NCBI RefSeq assembly: GCF_029893805.1
Contig: NZ_JARXYP010000002.1
Span: 5,022,001 to 5,086,000, forward strand
Reading direction: 5' to 3'
Length of the DNA stretch: 64,000 bases
Origin: Streptomyces sp. SAI-135
GTDB lineage: Bacteria; Actinomycetota; Actinomycetes; Streptomycetales; Streptomycetaceae
Shown: piece after piece, positions 1 to 9,516 of the stretch
Position numbering within the stretch: position 1 is the first letter of the stretch
Layout: each line of letters begins with the position of its first letter
Position numbers and translations under genes: made by a program
The notes under the pieces: generated by a model
Told to the model about the DNA's origin: nothing
What the model saw: only the letters and a program-made list of their open reading frames with translations
Database searches by the model: none

Positions 1-3000
1 CGCCGTCGCGGCTGTAGGTCAGCGACACGACCGCCTCGCTGTGCCCGGTGAGCGCCGCTCCCGTCCGCTCGGCGTGCCGGGGGTCGCTCACGTCCCACAG
101 CCGGACCGTGTCGTCGTCGCCGCCGCTGGCCAGGGTGTGCCCGTCCGGACTGAAGACGAGCACGTTGACGGGTCCGGTGTGCCCGGTGAGCGGCTTGCGG
201 AGCAGGGCCGGACGGGCCGGGTCCGTCACCCTCCACAGCCGGATCGTGCCGTCCGCGCTGCCGCTGGCCAGGGTCCGGCCGTCCGGGCTGAAGACGAGGC
301 TGTCGATGTACCCCCGGTGGCCGGCGATCGGGCCGTGCGAGACCGGGTGGGCCGGGTCGGTGACGTCCCACAGCTGGAGGCTGCGGCTGTCGTAGGCGGT
401 GGCCAGGGTGCGTCCGTCCGGGCTGAACGCCAGGGCGTCGGGGCCCATGAACCGGGAGTGCAGGACGAGCGCCGGACCGTGCGGGACGGGGTGGGCGAGG
501 TCGGTGACGTTCCACAGCTGGACCCGGCCGGTGGTGAGCACCGCGAGCGTGCGGCCGTCGGGGGAGAACAGCACCTGGGAGAACGGGTCGCGCACCACAG
601 GGGTGAACGGCCTGCCCAAGGCCACGGGCCGGTCCGGGTCCGTCACGTTCCACAGCCGGATCCGCCCGTCCCGCCCGGCCGTGGCGAGCACGTCGCCGTC
701 CCGCCGGAACGCCCCGCTGCTGCCCACCAGGTCCCCCGCCGGGATCGACCACAGACGCACCTTGCTGTCGCCGCTGCCGGTCGCGAGCGTACGGCCGTCG
801 GGGCTGAAGCCCAGCGCGTACATCTCCCCGCTGCTCCCGGCGAGGGGCTCGCCGACCTGTGAGGGGTACGCCGGGTCGCTCACGTTCCACAGGCTCGCCG
901 TGCTGTCCGCGCTGGCGGCGGCGAGCTTGCTCCCGTCGGGGCTGAAGGCCACGGACCAGACGGGACCGGTGTGCCCGGTGAGCGGCGAGCCGATCGGCCC
1001 CGGGTCGGCGGGGTCGCGCACGTCCCACAGCCGGACGGTGTCGTCCGCGCTGCCGCTGGCCAGCTCGGTCCCGTCCGGGCTGAAGGCGACCGAGTGCACC
1101 AGACCGGTGTGTCCCTTGAGCACCCTGTCGTACGTCCGGGGGTGCCGGGGATCGCCGGTGTTCCACAGCCTCACCGTGTTGTCGTCACCGCCGGCGGCGA
1201 GCGTGTGCCCGTCGGGGCTCCACGCCACGGACCGCTCGGCGGCCCCGGCCCCGGTCAGCACGACCGGCGGCTCCTGCGTGCCGCTCGTGTTCCACAGCCG
1301 TACGGTGCGGTCCTCGCCGGCGGAGGCCAGGGTGCGTCCGTCCGGGCTGAACGCGATCAGGTAGATGGTGCCGTCGTGGCCGGTCAGGGGAGGGCCCAGC
1401 GGTTTCGGGTGACGTGGGTCGGCGAGGTCCCAGCGCCGGATCGTCCCGTCGTCGCCGGCACTGGCCAGGGTCTGGCCGTCCGGGCTGAAGACCGCGCTGC
1501 TCACCCAGCTCGTGCCGCCCACGAGGGGTTCGCCCAGGGCCTTGGGCCGGCGGCGGTCGCTGACGTCCCACAGCCGGACGGTCCGGTCGTAGCCGGCGGT
1601 GGCGAGGAGCTTTCCGTCCGGGCTGAACGAGGTCAGGTACACGGCACCGGTGTGACCGGTGAGCGGGGTGGCCAGCGGGGCGTTGACGATGGAGATCAGG
1701 CGGGTGTTGGTGCCCTCGTCGTCGGGCCGCAGACGGTGTGCGACCAGGTCGATGCGGGCGGACAGCGACGGGTCCGTGGACTGGACGCGGTCCGCCTCCG
1801 CGACGACCTGCTCGAACACGGCGTCGTTGCGCTGCTGCCAGGCGACCACCGCCGAACCGACGGCCACCAGCGCGAGGACGACCAGCGCCGCCACCGCGCC
1901 CCGGGCGATCAGGACCGAGCGCCGCCGCAGCCGGACCGAGGCGGCGAGGAACTCCACCGCGCTGCGCGTCAGATAGGTGTCCCCGGCCGACTTGGCCCAG
2001 GCGCGGGCCTGTTCGAGGCGCGATCCCCGGTACAGCAGCGAGGAGTCGCGGTTGGAGCCCTCCCAGAAGCGGCCGTCCTCCTCGATGCGCTGGCGCAGCA
2101 GATGGTCGCTGCGGTCCTCGTCGATCCACTCGCGCAGGCGCGGCCACGCCGTCAGCAGGGCCTCGTGGGTGATCTCCACGCTCTCCGCGTCCAGCGTCAC
2201 CAGACGGGCCCGCACCAGCGCCTCGAGGGACTCCTCCGTCTTGTCCGGGTCCGTCGACTCGGCGGCGAGCTGGCGCCGGGTGCCGCGCCGGCGGGTGGCC
2301 TGGGTGTCCTCGCCGAGCCGCACCAGGCGCAGCAGGAGCAGCCGGGCCGCCGTGCGGGCCGCCGGGTCCAGAGCGGACCAGGCCCGCTCGGCGGTCGCCG
2401 CGACCGCACCCTGGATACCGCCGGCCGCGCGGTAGCCGGCCAGGGTCAGCCGGCCCGCCTTGCGGCGCTGCCAGGTCGCGAGCAGGGCGTGCGAGAGCAA
2501 CGGCAGCACGCCCGCGTCGTGCGCCCCGCGCGGACCGTCGGCGCTCACCTCGCGCACGATCAGTTCCGCGAGCCCCGGCTCCAGCTCGAGGCCTACGGCC
2601 CTTGCCGGGCCCGCCACGGCCTCGCGCAGTTCCGTGTCGGTGAGCGGCCCGAGCACCATGTGCCGGTGCTGGAGCGCGTCGGCGAGCTCGGGGTGGTCCA
2701 GGCAGCGCTCGTAGAAGTCGGCGCGGATGCCCAGCAGGACGAGGGCGGGTGCGGGGGTGTCCGGGCCGGCGGGGGTGCACATGGCGTGCAGCGCCTGGAC
2801 GAACGTGCGTCTGTCCGAGTCGTCCGCGCAGAGGGTGAACGCCTCCTCGAACTGGTCGACGATCACAACGGGCCGGGCGGTGGCGGCCTCGTGCTGAGCC
2901 CACGAGGCGACCGCTTCCCGGACGGCGTGCGCGAATTCGGGGGGACGGTCGATGTCCGGTCCGTCGGCCCTCGCGGCGGACAGGACAGTTTTCAGCTCGG

Positions 3001-3652
3001 GTATGCGGCCGGTCAGCTCCGTGAGCGGATCGGCGCCCGGCACGAACTGGACGACCCTGGGGTCCGCGCCGCCGAGCGCGCCCTCCTCCAGGGCGGTCAC
3101 CAGGCCCGCGTTGAGCAGCGAGGACTTGCCCGCGCCCGAGGCGCCCACGAGCATCACCAGACCGCCGGTGCCGGTCCCGGCCGCCGAGCGGAGCAGCCTG
3201 ACGAGGGCCTCCGTGCTGCGTTCCCGGCCGAAGAACCAGCGGGCGTCCTCCTGCCGGTAGGAGGCGAGGCCGCGGTACGGGCAGACCCCGGCGGGCGGCT
3301 CGGGCTGGGGACCTTCGTCCTCGTCCGGCGCCAGCGCGCGCTCCCACAGCCGCTGCCACTGGCCGAGGTCGTACAGACCGGCCGAGACGGGGGTGGGACT
3401 GATCCGCCGGGCTTCGGGAATGAGGATGTGCAGTACGGCCGCGAGGGCGGTGAACTGAGCGGGCACGTTCCGGGCCCGGCGCCAGTCGCTGATGCGCTGA
3501 GCGGAGACCCGGACGGGGCGTCCGCGCTCGTCCACACGCTGGAGCCGGCCGACGCCCTCGGACACGCGCTTGAGGGGCGGATTACCTGCCTCTCTGTACA
3601 ACAGGGCGAGACGCTCCGCGAAGGCCGTGCGTGCTCCTGAGTCGGAGCTCAA
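1..3652 (-). CDS. NTPase-WD40 repeat membrane protein, 3' end cut by window edge
   Basis: About 1217 codons lie in the window and the frame is still open at base 1. I place the start at the TTG at 3652, preceded by a GGAAG ribosome site. Residues ~1-85 look like a small helical helix-turn-helix-type domain. A P-loop (GASGAGKSS, ~residue 168) and a Walker B-like VVIVDQFEEAF (~residue 260) mark a STAND-type NTPase. One hydrophobic helix (~575-600) follows, then at least 12 WD40 repeats of 45-47 residues with the core FSPDGRTLA, plus a further one cut by the edge. Proteins of this build are common in Streptomyces and are thought to be signalling or conflict switches; the actual role is unknown. 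The helix suggests membrane anchoring with NTPase and propeller on opposite sides, which is inference. Confidence 0.85.
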   Translation of the reverse strand, partial: MSSDSGARTAFAERLALLYREAGNPPLKRVSEGVGRLQRVDERGRPVRVSAQRISDWRRARNVPAQFTALAAVLHILIPEARRISPTPVSAGLYDLGQWQRLWERALAPDEDEGPQPEPPAGVCPYRGLASYRQEDARWFFGRERSTEALVRLLRSAAGTGTGGLVMLVGASGAGKSSLLNAGLVTALEEGALGGADPRVVQFVPGADPLTELTGRIPELKTVLSAARADGPDIDRPPEFAHAVREAVASWAQHEAATARPVVIVDQFEEAFTLCADDSDRRTFVQALHAMCTPAGPDTPAPALVLLGIRADFYERCLDHPELADALQHRHMVLGPLTDTELREAVAGPARAVGLELEPGLAELIVREVSADGPRGAHDAGVLPLLSHALLATWQRRKAGRLTLAGYRAAGGIQGAVAATAERAWSALDPAARTAARLLLLRLVRLGEDTQATRRRGTRRQLAAESTDPDKTEESLEALVRARLVTLDAESVEITHEALLTAWPRLREWIDEDRSDHLLRQRIEEDGRFWEGSNRDSSLLYRGSRLEQARAWAKSAGDTYLTRSAVEFLAASVRLRRRSVLIARGAVAALVVLALVAVGSAVVAWQQRNDAVFEQVVAEADRVQSTDPSLSARIDLVAHRLRPDDEGTNTRLISIVNAPLATPLTGHTGAVYLTSFSPDGKLLATAGYDRTVRLWDVSDRRRPKALGEPLVGGTSWVSSAVFSPDGQTLASAGDDGTIRRWDLADPRHPKPLGPPLTGHDGTIYLIAFSPDGRTLASAGEDRTVRLWNTSGTQEPPVVLTGAGAAERSVAWSPDGHTLAAGGDDNTVRLWNTGDPRHPRTYDRVLKGHTGLVHSVAFSPDGTELASGSADDTVRLWDVRDPADPGPIGSPLTGHTGPVWSVAFSPDGSKLAAASADSTASLWNVSDPAYPSQVGEPLAGSSGEMYALGFSPDGRTLATGSGDSKVRLWSIPAGDLVGSSGAFRRDGDVLATAGRDGRIRLWNVTDPDRPVALGRPFTPVVRDPFSQVLFSPDGRTLAVLTTGRVQLWNVTDLAHPVPHGPALVLHSRFMGPDALAFSPDGRTLATAYDSRSLQLWDVTDPAHPVSHGPIAGHRGYIDSLVFSPDGRTLASGSADGTIRLWRVTDPARPALLRKPLTGHTGPVNVLVFSPDGHTLASGGDDDTVRLWDVSDPRHAERTGAALTGHSEAVVSLTYSRDG

Positions 3653-4008
3653 GGTCTTCCACCCCTTACTTCCCTCGCGGTTGAATCCGGACCGGAAAAC
3701 TCACTTTATATGCCTGACCTGCGGTAACGCACTGCTTCCGACACCGGAACCTCCTCTGTCGGCCGCCTGGCTGGCAGGATCATGCCCCTGCGGCGCAGCA
3801 CCGGACGACGCCATGACAGGCCACCACTTCAGCGCTCCGCGTTCCAACCAGCGCGCCGTACGTTCTCGGCCACATTCCGCCCACGGTCACCCGCTTCCTC
3901 CGGTACCGGTCCCCACGAGGGGAGGGACCGGTACCGGACGAAGCGGGACGATCACCGGGCCGCCCCTACACTTGGTCCGGCGGTTGATCCGAGAGGACGG
4001 AGAGGGCT
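3653..4008. promoter_or_regulatory. Divergent intergenic region between NTPase-WD40 gene and arsR
   Basis: This 356-base gap separates two divergent genes and must hold both promoters. The most AT-rich part (3695-3715, CACTTTATATG) is the likely promoter of the leftward gene. No gene is visible in the gap. Confidence 0.5.
3900..3937. repeat. Perfect 14-bp inverted repeat upstream of arsR
   Basis: CCGGTACCGGTCCC (3900-3913) is followed after 10 bases by its exact reverse complement (3924-3937). It ends 71 bases before the arsR start. No gene reads into it from either side, so an operator or leader hairpin is more likely than a terminator. Confidence 0.6.
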
Positions 4009-4368
4009 GTGGCGAAGGTCGTCGGCGGTTTCCAGGACCCGTCGGCGGAGGTGCTCGCCGAGGCGGCCGCCGTGTTCGGACTCCTCGCCTCCTCCGCCCG
4101 GCTGCACATCATGTGGGCGCTGTCCCAGGGCGAGAGCGACGTCACCCACCTCGCGGACCGGGTCGGCGGTGCGCTGCCCGCGGTCAGCCAGCACCTCGCG
4201 AAGCTGAAGCTCGCCGGGCTCGTGCGCTCCCGCCGCGAGGGCCGCCGGCAGGTCTACTACGTCGACGACCCCGACATCGTGACCGTGGTCCGCGTCATGG
4301 TCGGCCAGCTGACGGCCCGCGAGACCCCCTCCGGGACCCCGCCCCGACTGCGCGAGGCCGGTGTCTGA
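4009..4368 (+). CDS. ArsR-family transcriptional regulator
   Basis: 119 residues with a GTG start and a GGACGGAGAGG ribosome site. It is a single winged helix-turn-helix: helix region AAAVFGLLASSARLHIMWALSQGE, recognition helix in ALPAVSQHLAKLKLAGLV, then the beta wing SRREGRRQVYYVDD. This is the ArsR/SmtB fold and size. The classical CxC metal site is absent, and the possible ligands D and H in the C-terminal helix do not settle an effector. The stop overlaps the start of the following P-type ATPase by eight bases, so the two genes are co-transcribed and the regulator probably controls the transporter. The inverted repeat at 3900-3937 is a candidate operator. Confidence 0.85.
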   Translation: MAKVVGGFQDPSAEVLAEAAAVFGLLASSARLHIMWALSQGESDVTHLADRVGGALPAVSQHLAKLKLAGLVRSRREGRRQVYYVDDPDIVTVVRVMVGQLTARETPSGTPPRLREAGV

Positions 4369-7195
4369 GCGGTCGGGGGCGCGGGGGGAGAACGGCGGCG
4401 CCCCCACTGCCGGTCCCGCCGCGTCGGGCGCGTCGGGGGGGCCGTCGTCCGGTGTAGGCGGGGTGATGCCCGTACCGGGACCGGGGGACGGGCCGGGGCC
4501 CGCGCCCGCTGGTCACCGAGCCCCCGCAGTACCCGACGAGGCAGCAGTGAGGACCCCGGTCCCCGGCGACTCACTCGAACCGCTCGTCACCCGCCCCGGC
4601 GGGGGTGGTGGGGCAGGGGCGGGTGAGCGGGCCGTGGGGGCGGACGCCGGGCTTTTCGAGGTCTTGCGGGGGGTCGGGGCCGGGCCGCGGGGGTTGACCG
4701 AGGGGCAGGCCGAGGCGCGGCTGGCGCGGGTCGGCGCAAACGCGGTTCCGGATGCCCTGGACCCCTCCTGGCCCCGCCTGTTCGTACGGAGTCTGCGTGA
4801 CCCCTTCACCGCGGTGCTGCTCTGCCTGGGACTGGTGTCGGCCGCCGTCCTCGCCTGGGGCACCGCCTCCGTGATCCTTCTGCTGGTCGTCGTGAGCTGT
4901 GTCCTGCGGGCCTCCGGCGAACACCGGGCCGACCGCTCCACGGCGGAACTGCGCCGCCTGGTGGCGACCACCGTCACGGTCCAGCGCCGGGCCGACGAGG
5001 ACGCGGCCCCCGTCACCCGTGAGATCCCGGTCGAAGAACTCGTCCCCGGCGATGTCGTACGGCTGGGTCCGGGCGACCTGGTCCCCGCGGACGTACGACT
5101 GCTGCGGTCGGCCGGGCTCGCCGTCCACCAGGCCGCCCTCACCGGAGAGTCCGCGCCGGTGGAGAAGGCGGCGGGGGCGGACCCGGGGGACCGGGGTGTC
5201 CTCCAGGACCCCCGGCACTGCTTCCAGGGCAGCAGCGTCGCCTCCGGCAGCGCCACCGCCGTGGTCACCGCGACCGGCGGCGGCACCCGGTTCGCCGCGG
5301 CGCACCGCCGGACCGGAAAACCCCCGGCGACCGCCTTCGAACGTTCCGTCCAGGGCGTCTCCTGGATCCTGATCCGGTTCGCGCTGCTGACCCCGCCCCT
5401 GGTGCTCATGGCCAACGCCGCCCTGCGCGGCCGCGGCCTGGAGACCCTCCCCTTCGCCGTCGCCGTGGCCGTCGGGCTGACCCCGGAGATGCTGCCCGTT
5501 CTCGTCACGACCTGCCTCGCCCGCGGCGCCGGACTCCTGGCCCGCACCCACGGCGTCATCGTGCGACGGCTGCCCGCCCTGCACGACATCGGCGCCATGG
5601 ACGTCCTGTGCGTGGACAAGACCGGCACCCTCACGCAGGACCGCCCGGTGGTCCACCGCGCCCTGGACGCGGCCGGCCACGACGACCCCGAGGTACTGCG
5701 CTGGGCGGCGGCCGCCGCCTGGTGGTCGCTCCAGCTCGCCGACCTCCCGGCACCCGACGCCCTGGACGAGGCCCTGCTCGCCGGGGCCGACGAGGACACC
5801 CTCACGGCGTACGACGGCGTCACGGCCCTCCCCTTCGACCCGGCCCGCCGTCTGGCCACCGTGGTCGTCCGCACCCCCGGCCGCCTCGGCACCCAGACCC
5901 TGATCACCAAGGGGGCCGTGGAGGCCGTACTGCGACGCTGCGCGCTGTCCGAGGAGGAGCGTGCCCGGCTGCGCGAGCTGGCCGACGCGCAGGCCGCGGA
6001 CGGGCTGCGCGTCCTCGCCGTCGCCGCCACCGAACGCCCCTCCGGCGACCGCCCCCGCGAACACGGCCTCACCTTCCGCGGCCTGGTCACCCTGCGGGAC
6101 GACCTCGCCCCCACCGCCGCCGAGGCGCTCGCCCGACTCGCCGCACGGGGCGTCACCGTCAAGGTCCTCACCGGCGACCACCCGGGCACCGCGGTCCGCG
6201 CCTGCCGCGACCTCGGGGTGCCGGTGGCCGGAGTCCTCACCGCCGACCGCCTCGACACCCTCACCGACGCCGAGCTCACCGAACTCGCCGCCCGTACGAC
6301 CGTCTTCGCCCGCTGCGCCCCCGACGACAAGACCCGCATCACCCGGGCGCTCCAGGCCGGCGGCCACACGGTGGGCTTCCTCGGCGACGGCGTCAACGAC
6401 CTGCCCGCCCTGCGCACCGCCGACGTGGGCATCGCCCCGCGCGAGGCGGCCGGGGTGACCAGGGAGAACGCGGACCTCGTCCTCGCCGGGAAGGACCTCA
6501 CCGCGATCGACCACGCGGTCGCCGCCGGTCGTCACGCGGGCGGCAACATCGCCACGTATCTGCGCATCACGCTCTCCTCCAACCTCGGCAACGTGATCGC
6601 GATGCTCTCCGCGGGCCTGCTCCTGCCCTTCCTGCCGATGCTCCCGGCCCAGGTCCTCGTCCAGAACCTGTGCTTCGACGCGGCCCAGCTGGCCTTCGCC
6701 CACGACCGTCCCGCCCCGTCCGCCCTGCGCCGGCCGAGCGTCCTCGACCCCCGCGAGCTGCTCCGGTTCATCGTCGGGTTCGGCGCCCTGAACGCCGTGG
6801 CCGACCTGGCGACCTTCGGTGTCCTGGCCTTCGCCCTGCGGGGCCCCGGCGACGACCGGGCGCTGTTCCACTCGGGCTGGTTCACGGAGAACCTGCTGAC
6901 CCAGGCCGTGGTGATGGTGCTGCTGTCCGTGGGCGCGACGGGCCGGGCCCGCCGCCGGCCGGGCCCGGTGACCTGGTCCGCCGCCGCGCTGGCCGCGACC
7001 GGACTGCTGCTGCCGGTGTCCCCGCCGGGAGCGGCCCTCGGCCTGAGCGCGCTGCCCGGCGTGTACTACGGACTGCTCGCGGCCGTCCTCGCCCTGTACG
7101 CCGTGGGCCTGCTGGCGGCGAGGACGCGGGGGAGCGGCTCTCAGGGGCAGGCGATGTCGAAGCCGTACCGCAGGGGTTCGTCCGTCACCCCGTGA
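4361..7195 (+). CDS. P-type ATPase, Mg2+ transporter (MgtA/MgtB type)
   Basis: Membrane cation pump of up to 944 residues. It has the actuator motif LTGES, the phosphorylation site DKTGTLTQD, the nucleotide-domain motif LTGDHPGT and the hinge GDGVNDLPALR. The C-terminal half carries the MgtA-type features QNLCFDAAQLAFAHDRP and HSGWFTENLLTQ, as in P3B magnesium pumps. The first ~85 residues are Gly/Pro/Ala-rich and dispensable-looking, so translation may start at a later GTG (near 4464 or 4550). The GTG at 4361 overlaps the arsR stop and supports translational coupling. The last 55 bases overlap the convergent gene ending at 7141. Substrate by family: Mg2+ import; Ni2+ or Co2+ cannot be excluded because of the ArsR partner. 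Confidence 0.85.
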   Translation: MSERSGARGENGGAPTAGPAASGASGGPSSGVGGVMPVPGPGDGPGPAPAGHRAPAVPDEAAVRTPVPGDSLEPLVTRPGGGGGAGAGERAVGADAGLFEVLRGVGAGPRGLTEGQAEARLARVGANAVPDALDPSWPRLFVRSLRDPFTAVLLCLGLVSAAVLAWGTASVILLLVVVSCVLRASGEHRADRSTAELRRLVATTVTVQRRADEDAAPVTREIPVEELVPGDVVRLGPGDLVPADVRLLRSAGLAVHQAALTGESAPVEKAAGADPGDRGVLQDPRHCFQGSSVASGSATAVVTATGGGTRFAAAHRRTGKPPATAFERSVQGVSWILIRFALLTPPLVLMANAALRGRGLETLPFAVAVAVGLTPEMLPVLVTTCLARGAGLLARTHGVIVRRLPALHDIGAMDVLCVDKTGTLTQDRPVVHRALDAAGHDDPEVLRWAAAAAWWSLQLADLPAPDALDEALLAGADEDTLTAYDGVTALPFDPARRLATVVVRTPGRLGTQTLITKGAVEAVLRRCALSEEERARLRELADAQAADGLRVLAVAATERPSGDRPREHGLTFRGLVTLRDDLAPTAAEALARLAARGVTVKVLTGDHPGTAVRACRDLGVPVAGVLTADRLDTLTDAELTELAARTTVFARCAPDDKTRITRALQAGGHTVGFLGDGVNDLPALRTADVGIAPREAAGVTRENADLVLAGKDLTAIDHAVAAGRHAGGNIATYLRITLSSNLGNVIAMLSAGLLLPFLPMLPAQVLVQNLCFDAAQLAFAHDRPAPSALRRPSVLDPRELLRFIVGFGALNAVADLATFGVLAFALRGPGDDRALFHSGWFTENLLTQAVVMVLLSVGATGRARRRPGPVTWSAAALAATGLLLPVSPPGAALGLSALPGVYYGLLAAVLALYAVGLLAARTRGSGSQGQAMSKPYRRGSSVTP

Positions 7196-7389
7196 TCGAG
7201 CCGGTAGACGTAGACACCGTCCACCCGCACCCCGGAGGGTGCGCCCTCCGCCCGGCAGGGGTACGACACCTGCACGACCCGGGGCCGGTCGGCGACCTTG
7301 ACCCGCATCCCGTGGGCCGGTCCGCCGTCGAGGACGGCGACTTCCCATCCGGTCACATCGGCCGTCTCCACTGTCTCCGCTGCGTCCAC
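7141..7389 (-). CDS. Small conserved-looking hypothetical protein
   Basis: 82 residues with a GTG start (VDAAETVETADV). The sequence reads like a compact beta-rich domain (VLDGGPAHGMRVKVADRP, then VDGVYVYRLDHGV) and has normal Streptomyces codon bias with G/C third positions. Its 3' end overlaps the end of the convergent P-type ATPase gene by 55 bases, which is unusual but possible. I do not recognise a function. The alternative is that it is an antisense artefact of the ATPase tail, but two thirds of it lies outside that gene. Confidence 0.6.
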   Translation of the reverse strand: MDAAETVETADVTGWEVAVLDGGPAHGMRVKVADRPRVVQVSYPCRAEGAPSGVRVDGVYVYRLDHGVTDEPLRYGFDIACP

Positions 7390-7459
7390 GCCGACAGTTT
7401 AGAGGTTGCGCAATCGTCCTGGGGGGCCGATGCCGATCAGAACCGGGGGTCTTCGGAGG

Positions 7460-8464
7460 TCATCCGGCCGTCTTCAGCGCCGGACGCCGGGGGGTCGAAG
7501 GGTCCGCCGAACGATCCACTGAAGGATCCGCCGAACGATCCCCCGCCTCCGTCTCGCCGGTCGGGGCCGGAGCCGTGGCCGCCGCGTCCTTGCGCCGGGT
7601 CATTCCGACACCCGCCAGGACCACGGCCATGCCCAGCACGACCCGGAGGCTCAGTCCCTCTCCCAGCACCACGGCACCGAGCAGCACGGAGACGACGGGC
7701 AGCAGGTAGCCGACCACGGCGGCGTTGGTGGCGCCCTCGTCGTTGATGATCCGGTAGGTGAGGTGGAAGGTGATCGCGGTGCAGAAGACGCTGAGGACCA
7801 GGGCCGCCGCCACGACCGCCGGGCCGGGGTCGATCGACTCCAGGCCGCCCACCGGCAGCGCCACGGCGGTCAGGCCGCTCGCGGCGACGAGCTGGGCGGC
7901 GGAGAGCGAGATGGTGGGGGTGCCCCTGCGCACCAGGGTGCGGCCCATGTAGGTGAAGGCGACGGCGTAGCTGGCGGCCGCGCCCAGGATGGCGAGGGCT
8001 CCCCAGCCGGTGGCCCCCGCCGACTGCCAGGGGGCGAGGATCAGGATCGTGCCGGCGAAGCCGAGGAGGAGGCCCGCCAGGCGGACCGGGCGCAGTCCGC
8101 GTTCGGAGCCCAGGGCCAGGCCGAGGGCGATCGACCACAGCGGGGTCGTGGCGTTCAGGACTCCCGCGAGGCCGGAGTCGACGGTCTGCTGGCCGAGGCT
8201 GAACAGGGCGAAGGGCAGCGCGTTGCAGAAGAAGGCCGCGACGACGATGTGCCGCCAGACGGTACGGCCGCGGGGCAGGCGCCGGCCCGAGGCGTAACAG
8301 GCGGCGGTGAGGACGAGCGCGCCGAGAAGACAGCGGACGAACGTGACCTGGAGCGGGGAGAGGCCGCGCAGCGCCAGTTCGATCCAGAGGAAGGTCGAGC
8401 CCCACAGCAGGGCGAGCACGGCCACCCGTACTCCGCCCCGCAGACTCCGTGTCCCGTTGCTCAC
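7460..8464 (-). CDS. EamA/DMT-family transporter
   Basis: 334 residues from a GTG start with a GGAGGGAAG ribosome site. About ten hydrophobic segments are arranged as two EamA repeats: the first begins ALLWGSTFLWIELAL, the second GALAILGAAASYAVAFTYMGR. This is the drug/metabolite exporter superfamily (RhaT/YdcZ-like). The C-terminal ~45 residues are a hydrophilic tail rich in Asp, Ser, Ala and Pro with a short repeated DRSADPS unit. The gene is divergent from a LysR gene 132 bases away, the classical arrangement for a regulator that controls the exporter. The cargo is unknown. Confidence 0.85.
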   Translation of the reverse strand: MSNGTRSLRGGVRVAVLALLWGSTFLWIELALRGLSPLQVTFVRCLLGALVLTAACYASGRRLPRGRTVWRHIVVAAFFCNALPFALFSLGQQTVDSGLAGVLNATTPLWSIALGLALGSERGLRPVRLAGLLLGFAGTILILAPWQSAGATGWGALAILGAAASYAVAFTYMGRTLVRRGTPTISLSAAQLVAASGLTAVALPVGGLESIDPGPAVVAAALVLSVFCTAITFHLTYRIINDEGATNAAVVGYLLPVVSVLLGAVVLGEGLSLRVVLGMAVVLAGVGMTRRKDAAATAPAPTGETEAGDRSADPSVDRSADPSTPRRPALKTAG

Positions 8465-8596
8465 GATGCTTCCCTCCGTCTTCCTGGATCTCCGGCTTCC
8501 TGGATCTCCGTCTTCTTCGATCCGCTCTTCGACCATGCCCCAGTCGAACTGTGAGGACAAGCAAATGGTTCTACCTACTCTGTTAAGCTGTGCTAC
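8465..8596. promoter_or_regulatory. Divergent promoter region, EamA exporter / LysR regulator
   Basis: 132 bases with an AT-rich core (8560-8592, including CAAATGGTTCTACC and TGTTAAGCTGTGC) that stands out from the surroundings. It should hold both promoters and the LysR binding site. The LysR start has no convincing ribosome site, so its transcript may be leaderless or nearly so. Confidence 0.5.
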
Positions 8597-9505
8597 ATGC
8601 TTGATGTGAGGCGCCTCCAGGTCCTGCGGGCGGTGGTCACCAGTGGGACGGTCACCGCGGCCGCGGCCCACCTCGGGTACACGCCGTCCGCCGTCAGCCA
8701 GCAGGTCGCGGCCCTGGAGAAGCAGGCGGGGACCGCTCTGCTCGAACGGGTCGGGCGGGGGGTGCGGCCCACCCCGGCCGGTCTGCTGCTCACCGAGCAC
8801 GCGGCGCTGATCAGCTCGGCGGTGGCCCAGGCGGAGACCGCCCTCGCCGATCTGCGGGCCGGGCGCATCGGCACCCTGTCGGTCCGCTACTTCGCCACGG
8901 CGGGCTCCACGCTGGTGGCCCCGGCCCTGGCCCGGCTCCGCGCGGAACACCCCGGTGTCCGGGTCGACCTCGAACTCGCCGACCCGGAGGACCCGTTCCA
9001 GGAAGTGGCCCGTGGCCGGGCCGACCTGGCGGTGGTCGTGCAGGCGCGGGGACGGGTGGGGGAGGGCTTCCGGCTGGTCCACCTGCTCGACGACCCCTAC
9101 GCCGCCGTCCTGCCGCTGGGGCACCCGCTCGCGGACCGGGAGGTCGTCGACCTGCACGAGCTGTCCGGGGAGCAGTGGGTCGGCAGCGAGCCGCCCGGCC
9201 CCTGCCTGGAACCGGTGATCGACTCCTGCGCGGCGGCCGGGTTCAGCCCCGACTTCGTCATCCGCAGCGAGGACTACGCCACCGCGCAGGGCTTCGTCGC
9301 GGCCGGTCTCGGCGTCGGGCTGATGCCGAGGCTGGGGCTGCGCGGCCGCCACCCCGGCGTCGTCGTCCGCCCGGTCCGCAACCCCGAACCGGTCCGCGTG
9401 ATCTCGGCGGTCGCCCGCGAGACCGCCCTCGACCAGCCGGCCCTCCGCGGTCTCCTGACAGCCCTCCGAGAAGCAGCGGCCACCGACGAGCCAGCGGCGG
9501 ACTGA
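8597..9505 (+). CDS. LysR-family transcriptional regulator
   Basis: 302 residues. The N-terminal winged helix-turn-helix (residues ~1-60) carries the LysR signature LGYTPSAVSQQVAALEKQAGT. The rest is the two-lobed periplasmic-binding-protein-like effector domain, beginning at GTLSVRYFATAGSTL (~residue 95) and including HPGVRVDLELADPEDPFQ. Length is typical of the family. It is divergent from the EamA exporter and probably controls it and itself. The inducer is unknown. It ends 12 bases before a repetitive non-coding stretch that marks the edge of the accessory island. Confidence 0.9.
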   Translation: MLDVRRLQVLRAVVTSGTVTAAAAHLGYTPSAVSQQVAALEKQAGTALLERVGRGVRPTPAGLLLTEHAALISSAVAQAETALADLRAGRIGTLSVRYFATAGSTLVAPALARLRAEHPGVRVDLELADPEDPFQEVARGRADLAVVVQARGRVGEGFRLVHLLDDPYAAVLPLGHPLADREVVDLHELSGEQWVGSEPPGPCLEPVIDSCAAAGFSPDFVIRSEDYATAQGFVAAGLGVGLMPRLGLRGRHPGVVVRPVRNPEPVRVISAVARETALDQPALRGLLTALREAAATDEPAAD

Positions 9506-9516
9506 CCCCGGCCGGC

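Noticed and set aside
1185..3359. Long open frame on the minus strand in a different frame from the NTPase-WD40 gene
   Set aside because: It is Arg/Pro/Gly-rich with no domain sense; the frame from TTG 3652 gives a P-loop and WD40 repeats.
4361..4560. Mg2+ riboswitch (M-box) before the MgtA-type gene
   Set aside because: The gene overlaps arsR with no leader, so there is no room for one.
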